A DNA stretch of 64,000 bases from Pseudomonas putida (GCF_022627325.1 NZ_JAETZZ010000012.1:141496-205495); one strand, 5' to 3'. Counted from the stretch's first letter, positions 36,494 through 47,756 are shown. Numbers and translations are program-made. Notes: generated by a model from the letters alone, not told the origin.

Positions 36494-36514
36494 GCCCCAA
36501 GAAGGGGCTTGTTT
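36488..36514 (-). terminator. Terminator-like hairpin inside the spc operon
   Basis: A perfect 11-bp stem AAACAAGCCCC / GGGGCTTGTTT with loop AAGAA. On the minus strand it is followed by a T-rich stretch (GTTTCGTTTCTG). It lies 63 bp beyond the rpsN stop and 119 bp before rpsH. Confidence 0.7.
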
Positions 36515-36577
36515 GTTGGCGAGAACACCGGCGGTCGGAAGATCACTCCCCTTCCGCCAGCGTCACGCCTACAGCGA

Positions 36578-36883
36578 TTACCAGGAGGCCTTGACCAGAC
36601 CTGGTACGTCACCGCGCATTGCCGCTTGACGCAGCATGTTACGGCCCAGGCCGAACTTACGGTAAACACCGTGAGGACGACCGGTCAGGCGGCAACGGTT
36701 GCGCAGACGCGCAGCGCTGGCATCACGTGGCTGCTTCTGCAGAGCGACAACGGCAGCGAAACGCTCTTCAGGAGAGGCGTTCAGATTGACGATGGTCGCT
36801 TTCAGCTCAGCACGCTTTTTGGCGAACTTGGCTACCGTGAGCTGACGCTTCAGCTCGCGGTTTTTCATGCTCTTCTTGGCCAT
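36578..36883 (-). CDS. rpsN: 30S ribosomal protein S14
   Basis: uS14, 101 residues, the long form without zinc-binding cysteines. It starts MAKKSMKNRELKR and contains RCRLTGRPHGVYRKFGLGRN. I used the ATG at 36883, 13 bp after rplE; the longer frame overlaps rplE without support. Confidence 0.98.
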   Translation of the reverse strand: MAKKSMKNRELKRQLTVAKFAKKRAELKATIVNLNASPEERFAAVVALQKQPRDASAARLRNRCRLTGRPHGVYRKFGLGRNMLRQAAMRGDVPGLVKASW

Positions 36884-36896
36884 TTTCCTACTCCAA

Positions 36897-37436
36897 TCAG
36901 TTGCGGAACGGGAATTTGAATGCACGCAGCAGAGCGCGGCCTTCGTCATCCGAACGAGCAGTGGTGGTCAGGGTGATGTCCAAACCGCGCAGAGCATCGA
37001 TCTTGTCGTAATCGATTTCCGGGAAGATGATCTGCTCTTTCACGCCCATGCTGTAGTTGCCACGACCATCGAAGGACTTGGCATTCAGGCCGCGGAAGTC
37101 GCGGACCCGAGGCAGGGAGATCGCCAGCAGGCGGTCCAGGAATTCGTACATCTTTTCGCGACGCAGGGTCACCTTGACACCGATCGGCCATCCTTCACGG
37201 ACTTTGAAGCCCGCGATGGATTTACGAGCGAAAGTCACAACCGGCTTTTGACCAGTGATCTTTTCCAGGTCGGCAACAGCGTGCTCGATGACTTTCTTGT
37301 CGCCGATCGCTTCGCCCAGACCCATGTTCAGGGTGATCTTGGTAACGCGCGGAACTTCCATCACGTTCGACAGCTTAAGTTCTTCCTTAAGCTTAGGAGC
37401 GATTTCGTTCCGGTAAATCTCTTTCAGTCGTGCCAT
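36897..37436 (-). CDS. rplE: 50S ribosomal protein L5
   Basis: uL5, 179 residues, binds 5S rRNA and contacts the P-site tRNA. Conserved blocks are VPRVTKITLNMGLGEA, SIAGFKVREGWPIGVKVTLR and PEIDYDKIDALRGLDITLT. It lies 20 bp after rplX. In E. coli the S8 repressor site is at the start of this gene. Confidence 0.98.
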   Translation of the reverse strand: MARLKEIYRNEIAPKLKEELKLSNVMEVPRVTKITLNMGLGEAIGDKKVIEHAVADLEKITGQKPVVTFARKSIAGFKVREGWPIGVKVTLRREKMYEFLDRLLAISLPRVRDFRGLNAKSFDGRGNYSMGVKEQIIFPEIDYDKIDALRGLDITLTTTARSDDEGRALLRAFKFPFRN

Positions 37437-37456
37437 GGTCTTCTACCTAGCAGTGT

Positions 37457-37771
37457 TCAAGCATCAACCGCTTTTTGGGTCGACTTGAAGACACGAATTT
37501 TCTTACCGTCTTCTACTTTGAAACCAACGCGGTCAGCCTTGTTGGTTTCGCCATTGAAGATGGCAACGTTGGAAGCGTGCAGAGGCGCTTCTTTTTCGAC
37601 GATACCGCCCTGAACGCCCGCCATCGGGTTAGGCTTGGTATGACGCTTGACCAGGTTCACACCACCAACGACCAGACGGTCGTCAGCGAGAACCTTCAGC
37701 ACCTTACCGCGCTTACCTTTGTCTTTGCCGGCGATCACGATGATCTCGTCGTCACGACGAATCTTTTGCAT
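37457..37771 (-). CDS. rplX: 50S ribosomal protein L24
   Basis: uL24, 104 residues, an assembly initiator of the 50S subunit next to the exit tunnel. The KOW motif is DDEIIVIAGKDKGKRGKVL, followed by GGVNLVKRHTKPNP. It lies 11 bp after rplN. Confidence 0.98.
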   Translation of the reverse strand: MQKIRRDDEIIVIAGKDKGKRGKVLKVLADDRLVVGGVNLVKRHTKPNPMAGVQGGIVEKEAPLHASNVAIFNGETNKADRVGFKVEDGKKIRVFKSTQKAVDA

Positions 37772-37782
37772 GTCGGATCTCC

Positions 37783-38151
37783 TTACAGCACTTCAGGGGC
37801 GAGCGAGACGATCTTCATGAACTTCTCAGTACGAAGTTCACGGGTCACTGGCCCGAAGATGCGAGTGCCGATCGGCTCTTGCTTGGTGTTCAGCAGAACA
37901 GCAGCGTTGCCGTCGAAACGAATGATGGAACCGTCAGCGCGACGTACACCGTGACGGGTACGGACGACAACAGCGGTCATCACCTGGCCTTTTTTGACCT
38001 TACCGCGCGGAATTGCTTCCTTGACGGTTACTTTGATGATGTCACCGATGCCGGCGTAACGGCGGTGCGAACCGCCGAGCACCTTGATGCACATGACGCG
38101 ACGAGCGCCGCTGTTATCGGCCACATCGAGCATGGATTGAGTCTGAATCAT
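37783..38151 (-). CDS. rplN: 50S ribosomal protein L14
   Basis: uL14, 122 residues, at the subunit interface, and the binding site of the silencing factor RsfS. The start MIQTQSMLDVADNSGARRVMC and the ending MKIVSLAPEVL are diagnostic. It is the first gene of the E. coli-type spc operon, 23 bp after rpsQ. I see no clear promoter or terminator in that gap, so S10 and spc may be read together here. Confidence 0.98.
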   Translation of the reverse strand: MIQTQSMLDVADNSGARRVMCIKVLGGSHRRYAGIGDIIKVTVKEAIPRGKVKKGQVMTAVVVRTRHGVRRADGSIIRFDGNAAVLLNTKQEPIGTRIFGPVTRELRTEKFMKIVSLAPEVL

Positions 38152-38174
38152 AAAATTTCTCCGACCCCTAGCCC

Positions 38175-38441
38175 TTAGACTTCAACAGCGCGTTCGAGGA
38201 CTTCAACCAGTGCCCAGGACTTGGTCTTGGCCAGCGGACGGGTTTCACGGATGGAAACCTTGTCGCCGATTTTGCACTGGTTGGATTCGTCGTGCGCGTG
38301 CAGCTTAGTCGAACGCTTAACGTATTTACCGTAGATCGGGTGCTTGACGCGACGCTCGATCAGAACGGTGATGGTCTTGTCCATTTTGTCGCTGACGACA
38401 CGGCCAGTCAGCGTACGGACGGTTTTTTCAGCTTCAGCCAT
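38175..38441 (-). CDS. rpsQ: 30S ribosomal protein S17
   Basis: uS17, 88 residues, an early 16S rRNA binder with an OB fold. It contains LTGRVVSDKMDKTITVLIER and GDKVSIRETRPLAKTKSW. The ATG at 38441 lies 2 bp after the rpmC stop; a GTG two codons earlier would overlap rpmC and is less likely. Confidence 0.97.
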   Translation of the reverse strand: MAEAEKTVRTLTGRVVSDKMDKTITVLIERRVKHPIYGKYVKRSTKLHAHDESNQCKIGDKVSIRETRPLAKTKSWALVEVLERAVEV

Positions 38442-38443
38442 GA

Positions 38444-38635
38444 TCACTTACCTGCCTGCTGGTTAAGCACAGTTTTCACGCGAGCGATGTCACGCTTAAC
38501 TTGCGAGAGCAGGTGCGACTGCCCCAACTGGCCAGTTGCCTTCTGCATACGCAGATTGAACTGGTCGCGCAGCAAGCCGAGCAGTTGCTCATTCAGTTGC
38601 TGTGCAGATTTTTCACGAAGTTCATTCGCTTTCAT
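38444..38635 (-). CDS. rpmC: 50S ribosomal protein L29
   Basis: uL29, 63 residues, a helical hairpin beside the exit tunnel that helps recruit trigger factor and SRP. It starts [18 protein letters not shown]. The ATG overlaps the rplP stop by one base (TGATG); a GTG one codon upstream is possible. Confidence 0.97.
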
Positions 38636-39048
38636 CACATCACCGTCCGCTTAACAAAGGAGGTGGCGAGAGGCAGCTTTGCAGCAGCCAGGGCGAAAGC
38701 TTCGCGCGCCAGCTCTTCAGAAACACCCTCGATCTCGTACAGGACTTTGCCTGGCTGGATCTGGGCAACCCAGTATTCCACGGAACCCTTACCTTTACCC
38801 ATACGAACCTCGAGAGGCTTCTTGGAGATCGGCTTGTCCGGGAAGACACGGATCCAGATCTTACCGCCACGCTTAACGTGACGGGTCAGAGCACGACGTG
38901 CCGACTCGATCTGGCGGGCGGTGAGGCGACCGCGAGCAACAGCTTTCAAGGCGAACTCGCCGAAGCTGACTTTGCTACCGCGCAGTGCCAGACCACGGTT
39001 GTGGCCGGTCATCTGCTTGCGGAATTTTGTACGCTTTGGTTGCAACAT
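38635..39048 (-). CDS. rplP: 50S ribosomal protein L16
   Basis: uL16, 137 residues, near the A-site tRNA elbow. It starts [21 protein letters not shown]; the block [20 protein letters not shown] and the arginine that is hydroxylated in E. coli by YcfD lie in the middle region. It follows rpsC by 12 bp. Confidence 0.98.
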
Positions 39049-39060
39049 TTGGCGTACCCC

Positions 39061-39747
39061 TTACTTAGCAGCTTTTTTACGAGGCGCTGGTGCTTGTGGT
39101 TTCAGTTCTTCTTGGCGACCACCAATAACTTCGCCTTTGAAGATCCAAACCTTCACACCGATCACACCGTAAGTGGTGTGAGCTTCGTAGGTGTTGTAGT
39201 CGATATCGGCACGCAGGGTGTGCAGAGGCACACGCCCTTCGCGATACCACTCGGTACGAGCAATCTCAGCACCGCCGAGACGACCGCTCACCTGGATCTT
39301 GATGCCCTTGGCACCAATACGCATGGCGTTCTGTACGGCGCGCTTCATGGCGCGACGGAACATTACGCGGCGTTCCAGCTGCTGAGCTACGCTCTGCGCA
39401 ACCAGCATAGCGTCGAGTTCCGGCTTGCGGATCTCTTCGATGTTGATGTGCACAGGCACACCCATCTGCTTGGTCAGGTCCTGACGCAGCTTCTCGACAT
39501 CTTCACCTTTCTTACCGATAACGATACCGGGACGAGCGGTGTGGATGGTGATGCGTGCAGTTTGAGCCGGACGATGAATATCGATACGGCTTACGGACGC
39601 GCTTTTTAGTTTGTCTTGGAGGTACTCACGCGTTTTCAGATCCTTCAAGAGGTAATCTGCGTAAGTAGCACCGTCTGCGTACCAGACGGAGGTGTGCTCC
39701 TTGACGATTCCCAGGCGAATGCCAGTGGGATGTACTTTCTGACCCAT
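39061..39747 (-). CDS. rpsC: 30S ribosomal protein S3
   Basis: uS3, 228 residues, at the mRNA entry channel with helicase function together with S4 and S5. The KH domain contains IVIGKKGEDVEKL. It starts MGQKVHPTGIRLGIVKEH and ends with a Lys/Ala/Pro-rich tail. The ATG at 39747 lies 13 bp after rplV; the longer frame is not supported. Confidence 0.98.
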   Translation of the reverse strand: MGQKVHPTGIRLGIVKEHTSVWYADGATYADYLLKDLKTREYLQDKLKSASVSRIDIHRPAQTARITIHTARPGIVIGKKGEDVEKLRQDLTKQMGVPVHINIEEIRKPELDAMLVAQSVAQQLERRVMFRRAMKRAVQNAMRIGAKGIKIQVSGRLGGAEIARTEWYREGRVPLHTLRADIDYNTYEAHTTYGVIGVKVWIFKGEVIGGRQEELKPQAPAPRKKAAK

Positions 39748-39760
39748 CTGATCGACTCCG

Positions 39761-40093
39761 TTACTTGTCCGCAACCTTGACAGTGATATGGCAAGACCGC
39801 TTGACGATGCGATCAGCACGGCCTTTGGCACGTGGCATGATGCGCTTCAGCGAACGCCCTTCGTTGACGAAGACGGTGGAGACCTTCAGGTCATCAACGT
39901 CTGCGCCTTCGTTGTGTTCGGCGTTGGCAACGGCCGACTCGAGGACTTTCTTCATGATTTCAGCGGCTTTTTTGCTGCTGAAGGCCAACAGGTTGAGCGC
40001 TTCGCCCACCTTCTTCCCGCGGATCTGGTCGGCGACCAAGCGGGCTTTCTGGGCGGAGATGCGAGCGCCCGACAACTTAGCGGCTACTTCCAT
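39761..40093 (-). CDS. rplV: 50S ribosomal protein L22
   Basis: uL22, 110 residues, whose long beta-hairpin lines the exit tunnel and contributes to macrolide sensitivity. It contains [16 protein letters not shown] and the loop region [17 protein letters not shown], with no deletion in the hairpin. It is 11 bp after rpsS. Confidence 0.98.
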
Positions 40094-40104
40094 TTCCTTA
40101 CCCC

Positions 40105-40380
40105 TTAACGCTTGGCTTTCTTGTCAGCCACGTGCCCGCGATAGGTGCGGGTACCGGCGAACTCGCCCAGTTTGTGGCCGACCATGTCTTCGTTCACGAG
40201 AACTGGGACATGCTGGCGACCGTTGTGAACCGCGATGGTCAGACCGACCATTTGTGGCAGGATCATCGAACGACGCGACCAGGTTTTAACTGGCTTGCGA
40301 TCATTCTTCTCCACCGCCACTTCGACCTTCTTCAGCAGGTGAAGATCGATAAAAGGACCTTTTTTCAGAGAACGTGGCAC
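40105..40380 (-). CDS. rpsS: 30S ribosomal protein S19
   Basis: uS19, 91 residues, in the head of the small subunit, forming a complex with S13. It starts [18 protein letters not shown] and has the signature [16 protein letters not shown]. It lies 16 bp after rplB. Confidence 0.98.
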
Positions 40381-40396
40381 TGTCGTATCCCTCTAG

Positions 40397-41221
40397 TTAC
40401 TTGCGACGACGGACGATCATGTTGTCGGTACGCTTATTACCACGGGTTTTAGCACCCTTGGTTGGGAAGCCCCATGGCGATACCGGATGACGACCACCGG
40501 AGGTACGACCTTCACCACCACCATGTGGGTGGTCAACCGGGTTCATGGCAACACCACGAACGGTTGGGCGAACGCCGCGCCAGCGTTTGGCACCAGCTTT
40601 ACCCAGCGAGCGCAGGCTGTGCTCGGAGTTCGAGACTTCGCCCAGGGTCGCACGGCACTCAGCCAGTACTTTACGCATCTCACCGGAACGCAGACGCAGA
40701 GTCACGTAGACGCCTTCACGAGCGATCAGCTGAGCCGAAGCACCAGCGGAACGAGCGATCTGAGCACCTTTACCCGGCTTCAGTTCGATGCCGTGAATGG
40801 TGCTACCTACTGGGATATTGCGCAGCTGCAGGGAGTTACCGGCCTTGATTGGGGCCAGAGCACCTGCGATCAGCTGGTCGCCAGCACTCACGCCTTTAGG
40901 GGCGATGATGTAGCGACGCTCACCGTCTGCGTAGCACAGCAGGGCGATGTGAGCAGTACGGTTTGGATCGTATTCGATACGCTCGACAGTGGCTGGGATG
41001 CCATCTTTGTCGTTGCGACGGAAGTCGACCAGACGGTAATGCTGCTTATGACCACCACCAACGTGACGAGTGGTAATGCGGCCATTGTTGTTACGACCAC
41101 CAGACTTCGATTTCTTCTCGAGCAGCGGTGCGTGAGGAGCGCCTTTGTGCAGCTCCTGGTTGACCACCTTGACCACGAAACGGCGGCCAGGGGAAGTCGG
41201 TTTGCATTTAACGATTGCCAT
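40397..41221 (-). CDS. rplB: 50S ribosomal protein L2
   Basis: uL2, 274 residues, close to the peptidyl transferase centre and needed for subunit association. The conserved C-terminal VRGVAMNPVDHPHGGGEG contains the key histidine, and the N-terminal basic region starts MAIVKCKPTSPGRRFV. It lies 14 bp after rplW. Confidence 0.98.
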   Translation of the reverse strand: MAIVKCKPTSPGRRFVVKVVNQELHKGAPHAPLLEKKSKSGGRNNNGRITTRHVGGGHKQHYRLVDFRRNDKDGIPATVERIEYDPNRTAHIALLCYADGERRYIIAPKGVSAGDQLIAGALAPIKAGNSLQLRNIPVGSTIHGIELKPGKGAQIARSAGASAQLIAREGVYVTLRLRSGEMRKVLAECRATLGEVSNSEHSLRSLGKAGAKRWRGVRPTVRGVAMNPVDHPHGGGEGRTSGGRHPVSPWGFPTKGAKTRGNKRTDNMIVRRRK

Positions 41222-41235
41222 GATGCACCCCTTCC

Positions 41236-41535
41236 TTACTCAGCACTGCTGCTGAAATCGAGATCTTGGCCTGGCTGAAGGGAGACGATCGCCTTCTTCC
41301 AGTCATTACGCTTGCCCAGACCACGTGCGGTACGCTTGGTTTTACCCAGAACGTTAACAGTCGACACGTTTTCAACTTTTACGTTGAACAGGCCTTCGAC
41401 AGCTTTCTTGATTTCCAGCTTGGTTGCGTCAGTAGCAACCTTGAATACGAACTGGCCTTTTTTCTCAGCCAGAACGGTAGCCTTCTCGGAAACGTGCGGG
41501 CCAAGGAGGACTTTAAATACGCGTTCCTGGTTCAT
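41236..41535 (-). CDS. rplW: 50S ribosomal protein L23
   Basis: uL23, 99 residues, the docking site for trigger factor and SRP at the tunnel exit. It contains [20 protein letters not shown] and [19 protein letters not shown]. Its ATG overlaps the rplD stop (ATGA), so translation is coupled. Confidence 0.98.
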
Positions 41536-42134
41536 CCCAGCAGCTCCTCGAATTTCTTCACGGCCGAGACAGTGATCAACACTTTCTCGTATGCGATCAG
41601 ACTGACCGGGTCGGAACCTTGAACGTCACGTACATCGACGTGCGGCAGGTTACGAGCAGCCAGGTACAGGTTCTGATCAACAGCGTCCGAAACGATCAGA
41701 ACGTCGCTCAGACCCATGCCGTTCAGCTTGTTCAGCAGATCTTTGGTTTTCGGTGCTTCAACAGCGAAGTCCTGAACCACGACCAGACGGTCGCTACGCA
41801 CCAGCTCAGCGAGGATGGAGCGCAGAGCTGCGCGATACATCTTCTTGTTGAGCTTCTGCGAGTGATCCTGAGGACGAGCTGCGAAGGTTACACCACCGCC
41901 ACGCCAGATCGGACCACGAGTGGTACCAGCACGAGCACGGCCAGTACCCTTCTGACGCCATGGGCGCTTACCGCCACCAGCCACGTCGGAACGGGTCTTT
42001 TGCTGCTTGGTGCCCTGACGGCCGCCGGCCATGTAGGCCACGACTGCTTGGTGTACCAGCGTCTCGTTGAATTCGCCACCGAAAGTCAGTTCGGAAACTT
42101 CGATCGCCTGAGCGTCATTTACATTAAGTTGCAT
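41532..42134 (-). CDS. rplD: 50S ribosomal protein L4
   Basis: uL4, 200 residues, with a long loop lining the exit tunnel ([20 protein letters not shown]). In E. coli L4 is also the autogenous repressor of the S10 operon. Here the S10 leader looks too short for that mechanism. It lies 12 bp after rplC. Confidence 0.98.
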
Positions 42135-42146
42135 GTCAGTTTCCCC

Positions 42147-42782
42147 TTAACCGCGAGCCTTGACAGCTGGACGTACAACCACGTCGCCGCCAGTAGCGCC
42201 AGGAACGGCACCCTTGACCAGCAGCAGGTTGCGCTCAGCGTCTACGCGAACTACTTCCAGGGACTGAACAGTCACGCGCTCGGCGCCCATGTGACCGGAC
42301 ATTTTCTTGCCCTTGAACACACGACCAGGAGTCTGGCACTGGCCGATGGAGCCCGGGACACGGTGCGACACGGAGTTACCGTGGGTGTTGTCCTGGCCAC
42401 GGAAGTTCCAGCGCTTGATGGTACCGGCAAAGCCTTTACCTTTGGACTGACCAGTAACGTCTACCAGCTGGCCTGCAGTGAAGAGTTCAGCTTTGATCGA
42501 GTCGCCAGCCTGGAACTCGCCTTCTTCAAGACGGAACTCCCAGACACCGCGACCAGCGGCAACGTTGGCCTTGGCGAAGTGACCTGCCTGAGCGGCAGTC
42601 ACACGCGAAGCACGACGCTCGCCGACAGTGACTTGCACTGCACGGTAGCCATCGGTTTCTTCAGTTTTGAACTGGGTGACGCGATTCGGCTCGATCTCAA
42701 TGACCGTGACCGGAATGGAGACACCTTCTTCGGTGAAAATGCGGGTCATACCGCACTTGCGACCGACTACACCAATAGTCAT
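42147..42782 (-). CDS. rplC: 50S ribosomal protein L3
   Basis: uL3, 211 residues, an early assembly protein whose loop approaches the peptidyl transferase centre. The start [20 protein letters not shown] and the loop [20 protein letters not shown] are typical. I used the ATG at 42782; an ATG 11 codons upstream has no family support. It is 80 bp after rpsJ. Confidence 0.98.
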
Positions 42783-42862
42783 GTTGTAAACCTCATGAGT
42801 GTACGGGGCTTTCACCCGCTATGGCCGCCCATTTCAGAGCGTTACACGACAAGACCGAAGTC

Positions 42863-43174
42863 TTAGCCGAGGCTGATCTGCACTTCCACACCTGCCGCCA
42901 GATCAAGCTTCATCAGCGCGTCAACGGTTTTATCCGTTGGCTGGACGATGTCCAGAACACGCTTATGAGTGCGGATCTCGTACTGGTCACGCGCGTCTTT
43001 GTTGACGTGCGGGGAGACCAGAACGGTGAAACGCTCTTTGCGGGTAGGCAGTGGAATTGGACCACGCACTTGTGCACCAGTACGTTTCGCGGTTTCCACG
43101 ATTTCCTGGGTGGATTGGTCGATCAGGCGATGGTCGAAAGCCTTCAACCTGATTCGGATTTGCTGATTTTGCAT
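42863..43174 (-). CDS. rpsJ: 30S ribosomal protein S10
   Basis: uS10 (NusE), 103 residues, in the 30S head and also in the NusB-NusE antitermination complex that couples NusG to ribosomes. It contains [17 protein letters not shown] and the loop [15 protein letters not shown]. It is the first gene of the S10 operon, about 55 nt after the predicted transcription start. Confidence 0.98.
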
Positions 43175-43234
43175 TGGATTTCAGACTCCAGGCTGTTCCC
43201 AACGGACGCACTACGCCCGCTAAAAGGAGGCGTG

Positions 43235-43263
43235 ATTCTATAGACGCCCCTATTTAGTGTCAA
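43235..43263 (-). promoter_or_regulatory. S10-operon promoter
   Basis: TTGACA (43258-43263), 17 bp, TAGAAT (43235-43240) on the minus strand, followed by the discriminator CACGCCTCC. The -35 is perfect and the -10 matches 5 of 6. It starts directly after the tufB terminator and gives a leader of only about 55 nt before rpsJ. Confidence 0.85.
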
Positions 43264-43268
43264 CCCAA

Positions 43269-43300
43269 TAAAAAAAACCCCCGCTGAGCGGGGGTTTTTT
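43269..43300 (-). terminator. Intrinsic terminator of the str operon (after tufB)
   Basis: The stem AAAACCCCCGC / GCGGGGGTTTT with a 3-nt loop (TGA) is followed on the minus strand by a U-run. It separates the str and S10 operons. Confidence 0.93.
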
Positions 43301-43315
43301 CAATCGGTCGAGTGA

Positions 43316-44509
43316 TTACTCGATGATTTTGGCTACGACGCCAGCGCCGACGGTACGACCGCCTTCACGGATAGCGAAGCGCAGACCGTCTTCCATTGCG
43401 ATGGTCTTGATCAGGGTAACAGTCATCTGAATGTTGTCACCTGGCATTACCATTTCAACGCCTTCCGGCAGTTCGCAGTTACCGGTCACGTCAGTGGTAC
43501 GGAAGTAGAACTGAGGACGGTAGCCTTTGAAGAACGGAGTGTGACGGCCGCCTTCTTCCTTCGACAGAACGTAGACTTCTGCGGTGAACTTGGTGTGCGG
43601 CTTGACCGAACCTGGCTTGACCAGAACCTGGCCACGCTCAACGTCGTCACGCTTGGTACCACGCAGCAGAACGCCGCAGTTCTCGCCAGCACGGCCTTCG
43701 TCCAGCAGCTTGCGGAACATCTCAACACCGGTGCAGGTGGTGGTGGTGGTGTCACGCAGACCAACGATTTCCAGCGGATCCTGAACGCGGACAATACCAC
43801 GCTCGATACGGCCGGTAACAACGGTACCACGACCCGAGATCGAGAATACGTCTTCGATCGGCATCAGGAACGGCTGGTCGATGGCACGAACTGGCTCAGG
43901 AATGTAGCTGTCCAGAGTCTCTACCAGCTTCTTGACAGCGGTAGTGCCCATTTCGTTGTCGTCTTTGCCTTCCAGAGCCATACGAGCGGAACCGATGATG
44001 ATCGGAGTGTCGTCGCCTGGGAAGTCGTAGGTGGACAGCAGGTCGCGAACTTCCATCTCGACCAGTTCCAGCAGCTCAGCGTCGTCTACCAGGTCAGCCT
44101 TGTTCAGGAAGACCACGATGTACGGAACGCCAACCTGACGGGACAGCAGGATGTGCTCACGGGTTTGTGGCATCGGACCATCGGCGGCCGAGCAAACCAG
44201 GATCGCGCCGTCCATCTGGGCAGCACCGGTGATCATGTTCTTCACGTAGTCAGCGTGACCTGGGCAGTCAACGTGAGCGTAGTGACGAATGGTCGAGTTG
44301 TACTCAACGTGAGCGGTGTTGATGGTGATACCGCGCGCTTTTTCTTCCGGAGCCGAGTCGATCTTGTCGAACTCAACGACTGCCGAACCGAAAACTTCGG
44401 AGCAAACGCGAGTCAGAGCTGCGGTCAGAGTGGTTTTACCGTGGTCAACGTGGCCGATGGTGCCAACGTTAACGTGCGGAAGGGAACGATCAAATTTTTC
44501 TTTAGCCAC
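43316..44509 (-). CDS. tufB: Elongation factor Tu (str-operon copy)
   Basis: EF-Tu delivers aminoacyl-tRNA to the ribosome. The 397-residue protein has the GTPase motifs [13 protein letters not shown] and NKAD, and then two beta-barrel domains. The start codon is GTG, whereas the second copy at 59905-61098 uses ATG. By eye the two genes differ at about 20 of 1,194 positions, including the start codon, and at one residue (Val44 here, Ile44 there). It is the last gene of the str operon, 27 bp after fusA. Confidence 0.98.
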   Translation of the reverse strand: MAKEKFDRSLPHVNVGTIGHVDHGKTTLTAALTRVCSEVFGSAVVEFDKIDSAPEEKARGITINTAHVEYNSTIRHYAHVDCPGHADYVKNMITGAAQMDGAILVCSAADGPMPQTREHILLSRQVGVPYIVVFLNKADLVDDAELLELVEMEVRDLLSTYDFPGDDTPIIIGSARMALEGKDDNEMGTTAVKKLVETLDSYIPEPVRAIDQPFLMPIEDVFSISGRGTVVTGRIERGIVRVQDPLEIVGLRDTTTTTCTGVEMFRKLLDEGRAGENCGVLLRGTKRDDVERGQVLVKPGSVKPHTKFTAEVYVLSKEEGGRHTPFFKGYRPQFYFRTTDVTGNCELPEGVEMVMPGDNIQMTVTLIKTIAMEDGLRFAIREGGRTVGAGVVAKIIE

Positions 44510-44536
44510 GACAGTGAACCTCTTGCCTAAAGGGGA

Positions 44537-46684
<2,148 letters not shown>

Positions 46685-46714
46685 AAAGCCCTCGCAAAAT
46701 GATTGATGCTTGAA

Positions 46715-47185
46715 TTAGAAGCGGTAGTGCGAGAACGCTTTGTTGGCTTCAGCCATACGGTGCACGTCTTCACGCTTCTTGACTGCAGCACCCTTGCCTT
46801 CGGCAGCATCCAGCAGCTCGCCAGCCAGGCGCAGAGCCATCGACTTCTCGCCGCGCTTGCGGGCGTAGTCTACGAGCCAGCGCATTGCCAGAGCGTTACG
46901 ACGGGATGGACGAACTTCAACCGGGACCTGGTAAGTGGCACCGCCGACACGGCGGGACTTTACTTCGACCAGCGGAGCGATGGCGTCGAGAGCTTTCTCG
47001 AAGATTTCCAGGGGGTCGCTGTTCTTGCGTGCTTTGACGGTATCCAGGGCACCGTAAACGATGCGCTCGGCTACGGCCTTCTTGCCGCTTTCCATCACGT
47101 GGTTCATGAACTTGGCGAGAATCTGGGATCCGTACTTCGGATCGTCAAGGATCTCACGTTTTGCTGCTACACGACGTCTTGGCAT
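46715..47185 (-). CDS. rpsG: 30S ribosomal protein S7
   Basis: uS7, 156 residues, organises the 3' domain of 16S rRNA. It starts MPRRRVAAKREILDDPKYGS and contains GGATYQVPVEVRPSRRNALA. The 106-bp gap from rpsL corresponds in length to the intergenic region where S7 represses translation in E. coli. Confidence 0.98.
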   Translation of the reverse strand: MPRRRVAAKREILDDPKYGSQILAKFMNHVMESGKKAVAERIVYGALDTVKARKNSDPLEIFEKALDAIAPLVEVKSRRVGGATYQVPVEVRPSRRNALAMRWLVDYARKRGEKSMALRLAGELLDAAEGKGAAVKKREDVHRMAEANKAFSHYRF

Positions 47186-47291
47186 GATAAGCCCTCAAAC
47201 GGTCTTCAGGTTAGCCCGGGACGTGGGTCTTCGACCCCTGCCCGACCTTACTCTTATCGACTCAAAAAAATGGATGTCTGCAAACGGCCGA

Positions 47292-47663
47292 TTACTTCGG
47301 ACGCTTGGTACCGTACTTCGAACGACCCTGGTTACGGCCTTTGACGCCCGAAGTATCCAGAGAGCCGCGAACGGTGTGGTAACGAACACCTGGCAAGTCT
47401 TTTACACGGCCGCCACGGATCAGGACGACGCTGTGCTCTTGCAGGTTGTGACCTTCACCGCCGATGTACGAGGAAACCTCGAAACCGTTGGTCAGACGCA
47501 CACGGCATACTTTACGCAGTGCCGAGTTAGGTTTTTTCGGCGTAGTGGTGTACACACGGGTGCACACGCCACGACGTTGCGGGCAGTTCTGCAGCGCAGG
47601 AACGTCGGACTTTTCGACCGAACGCTTACGCGGCTGACGTACCAGCTGGTTGATAGTTGCCAT
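47292..47663 (-). CDS. rpsL: 30S ribosomal protein S12
   Basis: uS12, 123 residues, at the decoding centre. The streptomycin-relevant lysines are wild type: Lys43 in TPKKPNSALRK and the lysine in GGRVKDLPGVRYH. It is the first gene of the str operon, with a leader of about 90 nt behind a good promoter. Confidence 0.98.
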   Translation of the reverse strand: MATINQLVRQPRKRSVEKSDVPALQNCPQRRGVCTRVYTTTPKKPNSALRKVCRVRLTNGFEVSSYIGGEGHNLQEHSVVLIRGGRVKDLPGVRYHTVRGSLDTSGVKGRNQGRSKYGTKRPK

Positions 47664-47756
47664 CTACTAGCTCCACTGATTGTCTTGCGACTCTATTGTC
47701 TTGCAAGAAAGCCAAAAATTGGCGAGACGGAGCCTCACCAAATTTAAGGGTACAAA

